Counted from the stretch's first letter, positions 44,106-53,326 are shown. The stretch is DNA of 64,000 nucleotides from Marinomonas mediterranea MMB-1 (GCF_000192865.1 NC_015276.1:310001-374000); one strand, 5' to 3'. The notes: a model not told the origin generated them from the letters alone. Made by a program: numbers and translations.

Positions 44106-45209
44106 ATGCGAATTGATATACAGCTGAGTGTCGTTTTATTCTTTGTATTAATCTTAAGGTCACAAGGAGAAGCGGCTACTCAAGTGGAACAAAACGATTG
44201 GCAGTGGAATTTACCGCATGATGTAGACCCTCCCTTTGTTCCCGAAAATAACCCAATGAGTAGTGCAAAAGTAGAATTGGGACGAGAGCTGTTTTTCGAC
44301 TCTAACCTTTCGGGAGCGGGGTATGTCTCTTGCTCGACGTGCCACCTTCCGGAAAAATCCTTTTCCGAAAATCGAAAAGTGTCCGTTGGTATCACCGGAG
44401 AATTTCATACCCGCAACGCGCTCTCGCTCGTTAATACGGCCTATATGACCACATTGACGTGGGCTGACCCGAACATCACCTTGTTTGAAGAGCAAGCGAC
44501 AGTTCCCATGTTTGGTACGCATCCCGTTGAAATGGGAACACTAGGCTATGAAAAAAAAGTGTTGAATTTCCTTTCTGATCACCCGTTGTACCCTGATAAA
44601 TTCAAGGCCGCCTTTCCTGAGCGCGACACTATTGATTTTGAACAGGTGTTTATGGCGTTAGGTGCTTATCAGCGAACATTAATCAGTGTGAACGCCCCTT
44701 ATGATCAATACCGTTATTATGGTCAAGAAGGTGCTATCAGTGAATCGGCTAAAAAGGGCGAGGTTTTGTTTTTTAGTGAATCGCTAGGGTGCTCTGGTTG
44801 CCATTCAGGTCGGCACTTTAGCGACGCAACGGGACAACCAAGCTTTCATAATACAGGGCTTTATAATGTGGATAAAAAAGGCAGTTACCCTCAAGGAGAA
44901 CAGGGGCTTTTCGAAGTGACTAACGTCGACTCAGATAAGGGTAAGTTTCGAACTCCTACGTTACGTAATATCGAGCTGTCAGCACCTTATATGCATGACG
45001 GTTCTATAAAAACGCTTGAAGAGGTTATTGCACATTATGCCGCAGGTGGACGGTCTGATATCGAAACCGCTGCTTCACCTTTACGAGATGCCAGAATCTC
45101 AGGCTTTGAATTGACTCAGCAAGAGACGTATTATCTGATCGCTTTTTTAAAAAGTCTAACCGACAGTTCTTATGTTGAAAATCAGCAACGCAATGCTCCT
45201 TTTCAGTAA
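44106..45209 (+). CDS. dihaem cytochrome c peroxidase family protein
   Basis: A 367-residue protein with an N-terminal signal sequence (cleavage near GEAAT), hence periplasmic. It has two c-type haem motifs, Cys76-x-x-Cys79-His80 (CSTCH) and Cys229-x-x-Cys232-His233 (CSGCH), in the CCP/MauG order. PYMHDGS near residue 297 supplies a likely Met ligand for one haem. It should reduce hydrogen peroxide using a small electron donor, or act like MauG on a protein substrate. It lies 95 bases after pspC, probably its own transcript. Confidence 0.88.
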   Translation: MRIDIQLSVVLFFVLILRSQGEAATQVEQNDWQWNLPHDVDPPFVPENNPMSSAKVELGRELFFDSNLSGAGYVSCSTCHLPEKSFSENRKVSVGITGEFHTRNALSLVNTAYMTTLTWADPNITLFEEQATVPMFGTHPVEMGTLGYEKKVLNFLSDHPLYPDKFKAAFPERDTIDFEQVFMALGAYQRTLISVNAPYDQYRYYGQEGAISESAKKGEVLFFSESLGCSGCHSGRHFSDATGQPSFHNTGLYNVDKKGSYPQGEQGLFEVTNVDSDKGKFRTPTLRNIELSAPYMHDGSIKTLEEVIAHYAAGGRSDIETAASPLRDARISGFELTQQETYYLIAFLKSLTDSSYVENQQRNAPFQ

Positions 45210-45483
45210 TGTTACGTCTTCAGGAATAGCACAAATAGACGCTTAATTTCAGGCTCGACAAGATGAGACAAAACTTTAAATAAAGTTATTAATTAAACAC
45301 GTTATAGGCGATAGAAAAATAACAATAAAAATAAGCACAAAATGCGCAAATTTTTATTATAGTTATTTCATACATGCAATTTGGTTATTTTAAGGCGTTC
45401 TTATTTGGTTTGTGAGAGTGTTTTAAAGATAGAGTGTTTAGTCGAGCGTCTCTTGTTGGGCGCGTCTTGTTGAGAGAGTCGCT

Positions 45484-47091
45484 ATGCAGAAATTGTCACT
45501 TAGTGTTGTTTTTATCACAGTATCACTCGCAGGATGCGATTTAGACGGCTCAGGAAGTTCGAGCTCTTCATCAAACTCTTCTAGTTCTTCGGTTGCGGTT
45601 GAAATGGAAGGCAAATTTCCTACAGGGCTTTCTGTCGCATCGCCTTTGCAACGCTCTTCAAGCGCGACAACGGCATCTCGGATGCTAAACAGAACGGCAT
45701 CAGATGCGAAGTACAGTATGGAAGCAATTTCCACGGAAATTGAAGCTGTAAGTGCCAGCGCATCCGCTTTTTCTTCAAAGTTTGATATTTCTCACTTCTT
45801 TACGGATGTTGGCAGTGCAGAGTGTTTCGGTCCCGCGGTGCCTTATGCGAATCACCCTGATGGAACGGCGGGTAATTCAGGGACACTTCCTTCAGGTGAT
45901 GTGGGCATTTGGACAGAAACAAATGGATCAACGAACGAGGCCTGTGCGGCAGCCGAGCTGAATGCACAAATGCGCGGAGCCGCAAACCGAACCTTTATGT
46001 CCATGATGAGCTTTGCTGGATTATTGGCAGTCGCACGACTCGATGGTGTTTCATTGCCTACTGCTGGTGGTACGCCGGTCGATCTGAGCAGCTCACTCAG
46101 CTCTAGAATGCCATCCTCTATTTCGGTTACAACGGCACAGTTGAGTCAAAGCAGTGCGGGTGTTTGGTCGTATACGCTGGAGTTTGAATATACCGATTCA
46201 ACGCCACCAACGGGCGCAACGACACCTCAAACCATTGGTCTTAGAATGGAACACACGCCAGGGTCGTCATCAACGGCGTACGAAGGGGTGATTCAATATC
46301 AAATGGACGATTATTACAGCCCTTCAGGAAATTGTACTGCTGACACACACGGTGGTGCCAATATCACCCACAATGGCTCGCTTCATTATAAACGTAACGG
46401 CGATAATATCGTGACTCAGCATAGATACGGTAATTTGTGCGGGCATGATCAGACTAACTTCTCAGAAGCCATTACGGGTAAGACACTGCAACACTTGAGC
46501 CCTACGAGTGCATGGGATAATAACTTTTCTATTTTAACCGCAGAGTTTGATCGAACAGACCGAAGCGGCTCTTACGCTTATACATGGCAAGCGGGATTTG
46601 GTGATGGCAGCTCACGAATATTGTTCGTTGGCTTGAACTCTGGTGGCAACGATGGTGAGTCTTACTATGGGTATGGCGATTCAGTGAATGCGTCCACGAG
46701 TGGCGATATTACAGGGCTTTACTGTAATTGGGCCGGGCCTGGAACTCATACATTACATGCTTATGCTCAACGCCAGTTCTTGTCCTACTCTAGCTCAAGT
46801 AACCAGTACGAACTGAGCAGTTCGGCCTCAAGTAATATTCGATATGCTCCGACGACGTCCTGTCTCTACGAGACTGAAGTAACAGGAAATGAATTCCGCT
46901 ACGACAGAGACATTGATAGCGTACTCACAGATGAAACTGATGTTACTGCGTTAGTTTACTCAAGTGGTTCTGCGCCAACAGGCTACAATGACTTGGATTT
47001 AATGAGCCCAACGATAGGAAGCACAACGTACACCTCGATTATGGACGCCATTGTTAATGGCCGACACTTTAGTAAGCCGACCTATCCCTAA
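45484..47091 (+). CDS. Ser-rich outer-membrane lipoprotein of unknown function (535 aa)
   Basis: The lipobox LAGC (about residues 15-18) is followed by a Gly/Ser-rich linker (SGSSSSSSNSSSSS), so it is a predicted surface or outer-membrane lipoprotein. The remaining 480 residues are rich in Ser, Thr and Gly and look beta-rich (WSYTLEFEYTDSTPPTGATTP, SGSYAYTWQAGFGDGS). I do not recognise a family. Four or more cysteines are scattered (SAECFG, EACAAAEL, GNCTADT, NLCGHD), suggesting disulfides. It is followed by a strong bidirectional terminator. Confidence 0.72.
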   Translation: MQKLSLSVVFITVSLAGCDLDGSGSSSSSSNSSSSSVAVEMEGKFPTGLSVASPLQRSSSATTASRMLNRTASDAKYSMEAISTEIEAVSASASAFSSKFDISHFFTDVGSAECFGPAVPYANHPDGTAGNSGTLPSGDVGIWTETNGSTNEACAAAELNAQMRGAANRTFMSMMSFAGLLAVARLDGVSLPTAGGTPVDLSSSLSSRMPSSISVTTAQLSQSSAGVWSYTLEFEYTDSTPPTGATTPQTIGLRMEHTPGSSSTAYEGVIQYQMDDYYSPSGNCTADTHGGANITHNGSLHYKRNGDNIVTQHRYGNLCGHDQTNFSEAITGKTLQHLSPTSAWDNNFSILTAEFDRTDRSGSYAYTWQAGFGDGSSRILFVGLNSGGNDGESYYGYGDSVNASTSGDITGLYCNWAGPGTHTLHAYAQRQFLSYSSSSNQYELSSSASSNIRYAPTTSCLYETEVTGNEFRYDRDIDSVLTDETDVTALVYSSGSAPTGYNDLDLMSPTIGSTTYTSIMDAIVNGRHFSKPTYP

Positions 47092-47120
47092 GTTGGTAAA
47101 AAATAAACCACTTTAACCTG

Positions 47121-47153
47121 AAAAGCCCATACTTATTCAAGTACGGGCTTTTT
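47121..47153. terminator. bidirectional terminator
   Basis: AAAAGCCCATACTT pairs with AAGTACGGGCTTTT (one G-U pair) and a T-run follows on both strands. It ends the lipoprotein gene and overlaps the stop of the convergent transporter gene. Confidence 0.88.
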
Positions 47154-48032
47154 ATTTATATGTGGGGCTTTGACCGGATAGGACAGTATCGCTAAGCCTG
47201 CCAAAATAGCGCTGGAACCAATCACCTCCATGCTTGAAAGCGCTTCTTCGTAGATTGCCCATCCAAAGAATAATCCAGATACAGGCACGAGTAATGAGTA
47301 AGGGGTGACATTTCCTAGCCCATAACGCATTATGGCCCACGTCCAGATGCCATATCCGATAATCGTTGTTATCAATGACTGAAAAACAATGGATAGCCAA
47401 CCATTTAATGATGGCATCGGGATCAGCTGCTGTGTGTCGATCATTCCAGAAGACGCATATTGCTGTATGGCTGCGATAACAAGTGTCGGTACGGGGACGA
47501 AAGCGCTCGACCAAACAATAAAGCTAATGGGCCTGTCTGGTTTATAGAGACGAATGATCGCATTGCAGCCTGTCCAGCTGAGTGCTGCAACAAACATAAG
47601 CGCAATACCTATAACAGGAACGGATTCACCGCGGTACATAACCACCAGAAGAAAGCCGATAAACGCGACTAAGACCCCGATACTTTTTACCATTGGGAGG
47701 CGCTCTTTAAAGAATATAACCGCCATGATAAGCGTCATAAACACGGCGGATTGCATCAGGATAGAAGACAAACCTGCTGGCGTTCCGAGCGCGACGGCAA
47801 GGTTCACTACTCCCCACATTCCAATGCCAAAAAGGAGCCCATGTAAGGCAATCATAGACATAGGTACGTTAGGACGTTTAAGAAAGAACGCTAATGGCAA
47901 TGCGGTAAACGTAAATCTTAGACAGGTCATCATCACAGGATCCATGTGTTCTGCCCCCCAACGAATGACAACAAAGTTAAAACCCCATATTAGGGGAATA
48001 AACATAACGAGTAGGCGAGCATATAGCGGCAT
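47133..48032 (-). CDS. DMT/EamA-family transporter
   Basis: A protein of about 299 residues with ten predicted membrane segments in two EamA repeats (LLVMFIPLIWGFNFVVIRWGAEH at the N-terminus; YGIWTWAIMRYGLGNVTPYSLLVPV in the second). This resembles YdcZ/RhaT-type exporters of amino acids or metabolites. Start ATG 48032 (MPLYARLL) is chosen; the longer frame to 48122 begins with a non-membrane segment and lacks a ribosome site. It is convergent with the lipoprotein gene and shares its terminator. Substrate unknown. Confidence 0.83.
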   Translation of the reverse strand: MPLYARLLVMFIPLIWGFNFVVIRWGAEHMDPVMMTCLRFTFTALPLAFFLKRPNVPMSMIALHGLLFGIGMWGVVNLAVALGTPAGLSSILMQSAVFMTLIMAVIFFKERLPMVKSIGVLVAFIGFLLVVMYRGESVPVIGIALMFVAALSWTGCNAIIRLYKPDRPISFIVWSSAFVPVPTLVIAAIQQYASSGMIDTQQLIPMPSLNGWLSIVFQSLITTIIGYGIWTWAIMRYGLGNVTPYSLLVPVSGLFFGWAIYEEALSSMEVIGSSAILAGLAILSYPVKAPHINKKPVLE

Positions 48033-48194
48033 GACCAAATTCCAAGTTTTTGTAGACGACGTATGACGATAGCGTACAGGCCAATCTGAAAGTAGAGTCA
48101 GATAGCGGCAATACCTCGTCAAACTGTATGGTTGGAAGACGATAAGGTCAGTTATAAGTAACCTGAAACCATACAGCTGGCAGTGCGACCAATT

Positions 48195-49181
48195 TTAATA
48201 GTCGGCTTTGGTAAAATTCGCTTGGATTCTCATGTTTAAAAAATCTTTGGCTGTTATCGGTGGATAGCGCTTGTCTGGGCCTTGTATCGTCTGTTCTTTG
48301 TTTGCCTGACAAAAAAACGCGATAGAGTGTCGACTGCCACAGTATTCGTCTTTTAAAGGCATACGAACACGATGAAAGTTTGATTTGAGCCGATCATCAC
48401 TCCATCTCATTAACATGTCGCCTATGTTGCAGGTCACAACATTGCTTCTTGGAGGAATGCTTGTCCAGCTTTGGCTGTCGATCTCTTTTCCTGGGCAAAC
48501 CTGCAATCCACCATGCCCTTCATGCTGAAACAGCAAGGTAAGACAATCAAAATCTGTATGGGCGCCTGCTCGCCAAATGTTCTCTTGTTGATCGACGCCC
48601 TCGGTTGGAAAATAATGCAATAAACGCAGAGTGCTTTGATAATCCGGCTTATTCGGATCATGAGCGTCTGAAAAGAAGTCGTGCTCAAAGCCCAGCTTGT
48701 CGGCAAAACAAGACAGGACCTTCATGCCTAATGACCAGCACTTATTTTCGAACGTCATCATATTATGCTGAAAGGCGGGTAATTCCTCTTCTGTTGGCCA
48801 GAGGTCTTGCATATGGAATTGCGTAATTTGGTAGGACTCTTTTTGGTCTGCCGTTCCTGTGGAAGGCCTGATTTGGCTGCGACTTTCCCAACCCGCGTTG
48901 ATGCCTTTCGGTCTTAGATATCGCTCTTTCACTTTTTTTTTGAGGTTGAAGAATCGGTTTGATTCAAAAAATGCCGCATCGATTTCGCTTTTAGAAATCC
49001 CGTGATGGCTGAGTTGAAAAAAACCTATTTCGGTCGCAGCGGACCAGAGCTGTTCTGTGATTTCACTTCGGCGTTGTTCAAAGTTGCTTAAATCGATGAC
49101 TCGTATTTCTCTGTCATTGGCTTCTTTGCCTGCGTTACCAACAGCAGATTCTCTATTTAATTCTTCAAGTGAATAGGTCAT
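48195..49181 (-). CDS. isopenicillin N synthase-family Fe(II)/2-oxoglutarate oxygenase
   Basis: A 328-residue non-haem iron oxygenase. N-terminal DIOX_N part (IRVIDLSNFEQRRSEITEQL), then the jelly-roll core with the iron triad His-x-Asp in GAHTDFDCLTLL and the distal His in NFHRVRMP; the 2-oxoglutarate-binding Arg is expected in SRHSIAFF. It should hydroxylate or otherwise oxidise a small molecule. ATG 49181 is preferred (GGAGA five bases upstream) over ATG 49193. It ends a minus-strand group with a deaminase and an ABC transporter and may modify the imported compound. Confidence 0.85.
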   Translation of the reverse strand: MTYSLEELNRESAVGNAGKEANDREIRVIDLSNFEQRRSEITEQLWSAATEIGFFQLSHHGISKSEIDAAFFESNRFFNLKKKVKERYLRPKGINAGWESRSQIRPSTGTADQKESYQITQFHMQDLWPTEEELPAFQHNMMTFENKCWSLGMKVLSCFADKLGFEHDFFSDAHDPNKPDYQSTLRLLHYFPTEGVDQQENIWRAGAHTDFDCLTLLFQHEGHGGLQVCPGKEIDSQSWTSIPPRSNVVTCNIGDMLMRWSDDRLKSNFHRVRMPLKDEYCGSRHSIAFFCQANKEQTIQGPDKRYPPITAKDFLNMRIQANFTKADY

Positions 49182-49295
49182 TACGTTCTCCATTTACATG
49201 TCGATACCGTTGTCTCTCTATCGCGGTATAGGATGAATGGAGCAATGACCTAGTGTGACCCACCTGCCAGCTTCTACTCCTCGTGTATTTTTGTT

Positions 49296-49784
49296 TTACC
49301 ACACCCCTTCTTGGAGTTTTGCTGCTTCGTCTTCAAGGCAAGGACCGAGGACTTCAACGTCGCGTTGCCCTGAATTAAAAACGGTTCGACACGGTAAATC
49401 TAATGTCGGGTTTTCGGGGTGATTACCTGTGATGCGTTTTAATCGGGCTTCACTTAAACCGTAAACAACACGACCTACACCCGCCCAATAAGCCGAACCT
49501 GCACACATCGCGCAAGGCTCAGCAGAAATATAGAGCGTGCATTTCGCCAAAAAGTCAGGCCGATAGGCTTTACTGGCTCGTGTCATAAGTTTGCGTTCAG
49601 CGTGCCCCGTCATGTCCAAATCCGGCAGATAACCGTTGATCTGATCCATAAGTATCTGCCCTTGATCATCGGCGAGAATCGCAGCAAATGGGTGAATCCC
49701 TTTCTGCTTTGCATCTTCAGCTAATCGGAAGGTTTTTTTCAGTAGTTGAGTGTCTATTTCGTTTAGTTCATTCGCTGAATTCAT
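49296..49784 (-). CDS. nucleoside/guanine-type deaminase (CDA family)
   Basis: A deaminase of about 162 residues. The zinc site is complete: His-Ala-Glu in TGHAERKLM and the cysteines in EPCAMCAGSAYWAG. AFAAILADDQGQIL fits the tadA/guanine-deaminase branch. It should deaminate a purine, pyrimidine or related base in the cytoplasm. The start is uncertain (GTG 49796, ATG 49790 or ATG 49784). It lies between the ABC permease (11 bases) and the oxygenase. Confidence 0.82.
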   Translation of the reverse strand: MNSANELNEIDTQLLKKTFRLAEDAKQKGIHPFAAILADDQGQILMDQINGYLPDLDMTGHAERKLMTRASKAYRPDFLAKCTLYISAEPCAMCAGSAYWAGVGRVVYGLSEARLKRITGNHPENPTLDLPCRTVFNSGQRDVEVLGPCLEDEAAKLQEGVW

Positions 49785-49806
49785 AGTCATTCTCACGCAT
49801 TATTCG

Positions 49807-50598
49807 TTATTTTTTCTTCGGTAAACTCCAAGGGAAAAAGTACATTTGTATCCATTGCACGGATTTAAATAGCAACAAACTGATTGCGGCTAAAAAGATC
49901 AGTCCAGCAAACGCCTGTGGTATTTTGAAAAACGATGTTGAGAATTGAATGAAATACCCAAGCCCTTTTTCTGCTGCGACAAATTCGGCGACAACCGCGC
50001 CAATAATGGCGAGGGTAATGGACACTCGTAAGCCGCTAAAAATATGAGGAATTGCATACGGGATCCGGATCTGCCACGTTTCACGATATCTTGGCGCGCG
50101 TAAAGATTGGCTTAATTCAATCATTTCGGGTGGTGTTTCTAACATGCCTGTTGTTGTTGAAACGACCAATGGAAAAAACGTAATCAAACAGGTGATTAAT
50201 ACTCTAGAAGGATCGTCTGTGCCGAGTAATACAATGATCAAGGGTGCAACGGCGACAACAGGCGTCGATTGAATGACAATCAGAGCAGGATATAAGGTTC
50301 TATTTAAGAGCTCAGATCGAATCATGCCAATTGAAAGTGGTATCGCAATTAGAATCGACAAGGCAAAACCCATTAGTGCAACACGCAATGTCGCCCAGAG
50401 GTGGGTAAGCCATCGAGAAATCTCTACGTCGAAAAAAGCCGAAACAATGGCAGAAGGTGCCGGTAATATATAATTCGGCACGTTGCCTACCTGACAAACA
50501 AGTTCCCACAACGCAATTAAGACGATGAAGAAAAGCGCAGGAGCAAATCGATAGAGTTGCCGCCCTAAAGCGCTTTTAGGCAGGGACGCTTGGCTCAT
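49807..50598 (-). CDS. ABC transporter permease (SsuC/TauC/ThiX type)
   Basis: A 263-residue inner-membrane permease with six segments and the binding-protein-dependent loop EFVAAEKGLGYFIQFSTSFF. The start lies 23 bases inside the ATPase gene end, so the two are tightly coupled; GAGGAC is the ribosome site. The family imports sulfonates, nitrate or pyrimidines; the neighbours suggest a nitrogenous base, which is inference. Confidence 0.87.
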   Translation of the reverse strand: MSQASLPKSALGRQLYRFAPALFFIVLIALWELVCQVGNVPNYILPAPSAIVSAFFDVEISRWLTHLWATLRVALMGFALSILIAIPLSIGMIRSELLNRTLYPALIVIQSTPVVAVAPLIIVLLGTDDPSRVLITCLITFFPLVVSTTTGMLETPPEMIELSQSLRAPRYRETWQIRIPYAIPHIFSGLRVSITLAIIGAVVAEFVAAEKGLGYFIQFSTSFFKIPQAFAGLIFLAAISLLLFKSVQWIQMYFFPWSLPKKK

Positions 50599-51364
50599 AT
50601 ATATGTCCTCTAATGGTGTCAGTTAATGCGACAAATTTGGGATCGTTAATTGTTTTCGATGTACGTGGTCTGGGGAGGTCTACCTTAATGAGGTCCAACA
50701 CTGAGCCCGGGCGCTTACTCATGACCAGTATTCGATCAGCAAGCAATACCGCTTCATTAATCGAATGAGTGATAAAGAGCACTGTTTTTGGCTTTTCATG
50801 CCAAATTTTGAGTAAATCGAATCCGATTTGTTCTCTTGTTAATGCATCCAGTGCCGAAAAGGGTTCATCCATTAATAATATGTCTGGGTTGAGCAATAAC
50901 GCCCGAACAATACCCACTCGCTGTTGCATACCACCGGAGAGCTCATCGGGCATTTTTTCTGAAAATTGACTGAGCCCGGCCATATTTAGTAATTCGTCAG
51001 CGCGCTTTTCGTCGTCTTTGGAGTACCTTCCGTATTTGTGCTTCAAAGGAAATAAAACATTCTTTTTCACATTTAACCAAGGAAGAAGGTTCGCCTTTTG
51101 AAAGACGATCCCGACATCGTCACGAGGCTCAACAACCGGATTATTAAAAATACTGACAGAGCCGTGGGACGGGATAAGTAAACCCGCGACCATGCGTAAA
51201 AGAGTGGATTTACCGCAACCGGAAGGTCCAACCACCGCCACAAATTCGTGGCGGTGGATATTGAGGTTGATATCTTGCACTGCCATGGGGGCGTTTGGCG
51301 ATAAGTCGTACTTATGTCCAACGCCCTCCATGCAGACAAACGCGGTTTGCTGTTGGGAAGTCAT
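50576..51364 (-). CDS. ABC transporter ATP-binding protein (SsuB/TauB/ThiZ type)
   Basis: A 262-residue ATPase with Walker A GPSGCGKST, Q-loop VFQKANLLPWLNV, signature LSGGMQQR, Walker B ILLMDEPFSALD and H-loop ITHSINEA. The LPWLNV segment is typical of the taurine/nitrate/pyrimidine class. It is the middle gene, between the binding protein (35 bases) and the permease (overlap). Confidence 0.88.
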   Translation of the reverse strand: MTSQQQTAFVCMEGVGHKYDLSPNAPMAVQDINLNIHRHEFVAVVGPSGCGKSTLLRMVAGLLIPSHGSVSIFNNPVVEPRDDVGIVFQKANLLPWLNVKKNVLFPLKHKYGRYSKDDEKRADELLNMAGLSQFSEKMPDELSGGMQQRVGIVRALLLNPDILLMDEPFSALDALTREQIGFDLLKIWHEKPKTVLFITHSINEAVLLADRILVMSKRPGSVLDLIKVDLPRPRTSKTINDPKFVALTDTIRGHIYEPSVPA

Positions 51365-51399
51365 GTACTGCTCCTAATCAAATGAACTGTTTGTCAGTA

Positions 51400-52383
51400 T
51401 TAATCAGGCAAATAGTTCAAATTGACGGCGTCTTTCGGATCAAGTGCATCCGTTGAAAGAGAATTCGCTTCAGCGACGTAGTCCCAGGTTTGCATTAGGC
51501 GAGTTTGCTCAAATTGACCAAAACCATCCTTTTCCGTGACATCGTTGTAAACAAGGTTTGTAATGCTCTTAATTTGAGCAGCTGCAATGCCAGCGTCGAC
51601 CTCAGGTACCATATTGTGTAACGCTTCACCTGCCTTGTCTGGGTAGGAGTAGGTAAACTCAATCGACTTTTTGTACGCTTTAATAAAGCGTTTTGCGACG
51701 TCTGGACGCTCTTCTAAGAAGCGTTCAGACGCTAAAAGTGAGGAACTGTACAGAGACAAGCCAGCACTAGACCAAGGCAGTTCTACGATCTCTTTTCCTG
51801 CTTCAGCGGCTTGCGAAGTAAACAGCGCGGTATTCGTTACCCAAGCAATAATGGCATCCGTATTACCTGTAATCATCATCGGGCCGAGTGCACCAGGGTC
51901 TGATTTAACCAGCTTGATATCACTTTCGGACAGGTCATTCTCTTTCAATACAAGTGGCAAAAAGGCATTCGAAGAAGTGAAAGGCGACGTTGCGACTTTT
52001 TTGCCTTCCAGCTTCTCAATTGAATCGATACCGCTACTCTTGAGTGCAAAAAACGCATGCGGAGCTTGAGTGAAGTAAGGTAAGACCGCCACGACAGGCA
52101 CATCTTCTTGTGCCTTAGCGGCCATCAGTGCGCCGATATCAGAGCTGCCGATATCAGATTGACCTGTTGCCATCTTAGTTAACGCGTCGGTTGAGCCTCG
52201 TCCACTGGCAATGCTTACATCAAGGTCTAAGGCTTCAAAAAAACCTTCTTGAATACCAACGTACACAGGGGCTTTATCCCCTCCGGGTAGCCAATCCAAT
52301 TGGAACGTTACCTTGTCTGCCGCGAAGGCTGACGTGGCGCTGACTAAACTGGCTAAAAGGGATAAACGTAACACTGACTTCAT
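51400..52383 (-). CDS. ABC transporter substrate-binding protein (NMT1/ThiY/SsuA type)
   Basis: A 327-residue periplasmic binding protein, signal peptide ending TSAFA. The family pattern is clear: VTFQLDWLPGGDKAPVYVGIQEGFFEALDLDVSIASGRGSTDALTKMATGQSDIGSSDIGALM. GGAG lies 8 bases before the ATG. It is the first gene of the minus-strand transporter operon. The ligand could be a pyrimidine or purine derivative, a sulfonate or a thiamin precursor; a TPP riboswitch was looked for upstream and not seen. Confidence 0.87.
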   Translation of the reverse strand: MKSVLRLSLLASLVSATSAFAADKVTFQLDWLPGGDKAPVYVGIQEGFFEALDLDVSIASGRGSTDALTKMATGQSDIGSSDIGALMAAKAQEDVPVVAVLPYFTQAPHAFFALKSSGIDSIEKLEGKKVATSPFTSSNAFLPLVLKENDLSESDIKLVKSDPGALGPMMITGNTDAIIAWVTNTALFTSQAAEAGKEIVELPWSSAGLSLYSSSLLASERFLEERPDVAKRFIKAYKKSIEFTYSYPDKAGEALHNMVPEVDAGIAAAQIKSITNLVYNDVTEKDGFGQFEQTRLMQTWDYVAEANSLSTDALDPKDAVNLNYLPD

Positions 52384-52645
52384 GTTGAATGCTCCGAGAC
52401 GTAATGATAAATGTGTAAAAATGCCCTCGCACTTAGGCGGGTGACGCTTTAGTTTCAGATATCAATTTAGGAGCAACATTTGTTCCATGTTGTGCGGGAT
52501 TGCAAATTGTTGTTTTTAACCTTTTGAAATATAAAGAATAAATAACCTCTTTTTTGTTATGGAATTGTGTTTTTGAGGTTTAATAAGATACGTCATAGTG
52601 GATTATGGCGCACCAATTTAGCAGTTAGAGCGCACTTCAAAGCAC
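52384..52645. promoter_or_regulatory. upstream region of the ABC/deaminase operon, with a 6-7-6 inverted repeat
   Basis: No gene. CAACAT (52474-52479) and ATGTTG (52487-52492) form a perfect inverted repeat with a 7-base centre, about 90 bases before the binding-protein start. It overlaps a weaker repeat (GGA-GCAA and TTG-TTCC). It may be an operator; no regulator gene is adjacent except the broken Lrp gene. Confidence 0.35.
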
Positions 52646-52858
52646 TTAGAAAGGGCGATCGTATAAGGCTTTCTTTGGCTTTAATGCCGATGCCACAGAC
52701 CAATTAAACTTTACGGCACATACGCAAAGGAGTATTAGAACTACGCCGGCAATCGGGGTTAAAGAGATGTGTGGACCAAAAGCCAAATGGTCAACAATCA
52801 GAGCAGTGATTGGATAGATGAAAGATAAAATGGCGATCAGGCTGGTGGGCAGCTTAAG
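52646..52858 (-). pseudogene. 3' fragment of a DMT/EamA transporter gene
   Basis: The minus strand reads without a stop from about 52858 to TAA at 52646-52648 and encodes the C-terminal end of an EamA transporter: YKALKLPTSLIAILSFIYP, then the last membrane segment around ISLTPIAGVVLILLCVCAV and a short basic tail. About three quarters of the expected protein is missing; no start codon or ribosome site fits. It meets an Lrp gene fragment head to head. Confidence 0.75.
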
Positions 52859-53173
52859 CGCCTTGTAGAAACAGGTGTTATCTCTGGGTATCGTGTTGAG
52901 GTTGATCCTGAAAAAGCAGGCTATAGTTTAACGGCGATCGTTCGTATTCGGCAACTGTCAGGAAAAATGAAAGAACTCGAAGCGTTACTTACGTCGATTC
53001 CACAGTTTATTGAGTGTGATCGAGTGACGGGAGAGGACTGTTTTTATGGGCGATTGTGTCTAAGAGATATTCATGAATTGGACGATATACTGATGAATAT
53101 TAATGAAATTGCTGAGACGAGTACGTCCATCGTGAAAGCGACGCCTATAAAGCGACGAGCGGCGCCTGTTTAA
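52850..53173 (+). pseudogene. 3' fragment of an Lrp/AsnC-family regulator gene
   Basis: The plus strand reads in frame from about 52850 to TAA at 53171-53173. It begins at the end of the DNA-binding helix region (QLKRLVETGVISGYRVEVD) and continues through the whole RAM/ligand domain (TAIVRIRQ, LLTSIPQFIECDRVTGEDCF). The N-terminal winged helix is absent and no start fits before an internal ATG at 52967. The sensor domain could still be translated from there, but a working regulator is unlikely. Confidence 0.78.
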
Positions 53174-53326
53174 ATGCGGTTTCGTATGGCCAATTTTTAT
53201 TTGTGCCTGTGTTGTTTGATTATTGAAAAAAAGTAAATAAAGATTTAACCCTCAGAAGGCGTAAGGCCATTCGCATATGGTTATAGTGTTTTTGCCAATC
53301 CTAAAAAAATTATAAAGGGTAAAATA

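Noticed and set aside
47554..48066. 170-residue plus-strand ORF inside the EamA transporter gene
   Set aside because: Antisense shadow of a membrane-protein gene; basic, low-complexity translation.
51671..52069. 132-residue plus-strand ORF inside the ABC binding-protein gene
   Set aside because: Antisense shadow; the minus-strand gene has a signal peptide and family match.
52384..52645. Possible TPP riboswitch before the ThiY-like transporter genes
   Set aside because: The conserved CTGAGA and paired GGG elements of a THI element are not present.
52910..52925. Possible frameshift inside the Lrp fragment
   Set aside because: On rereading, the frame is open from about 52850 to 53173 without a shift; only the 5' end is missing.
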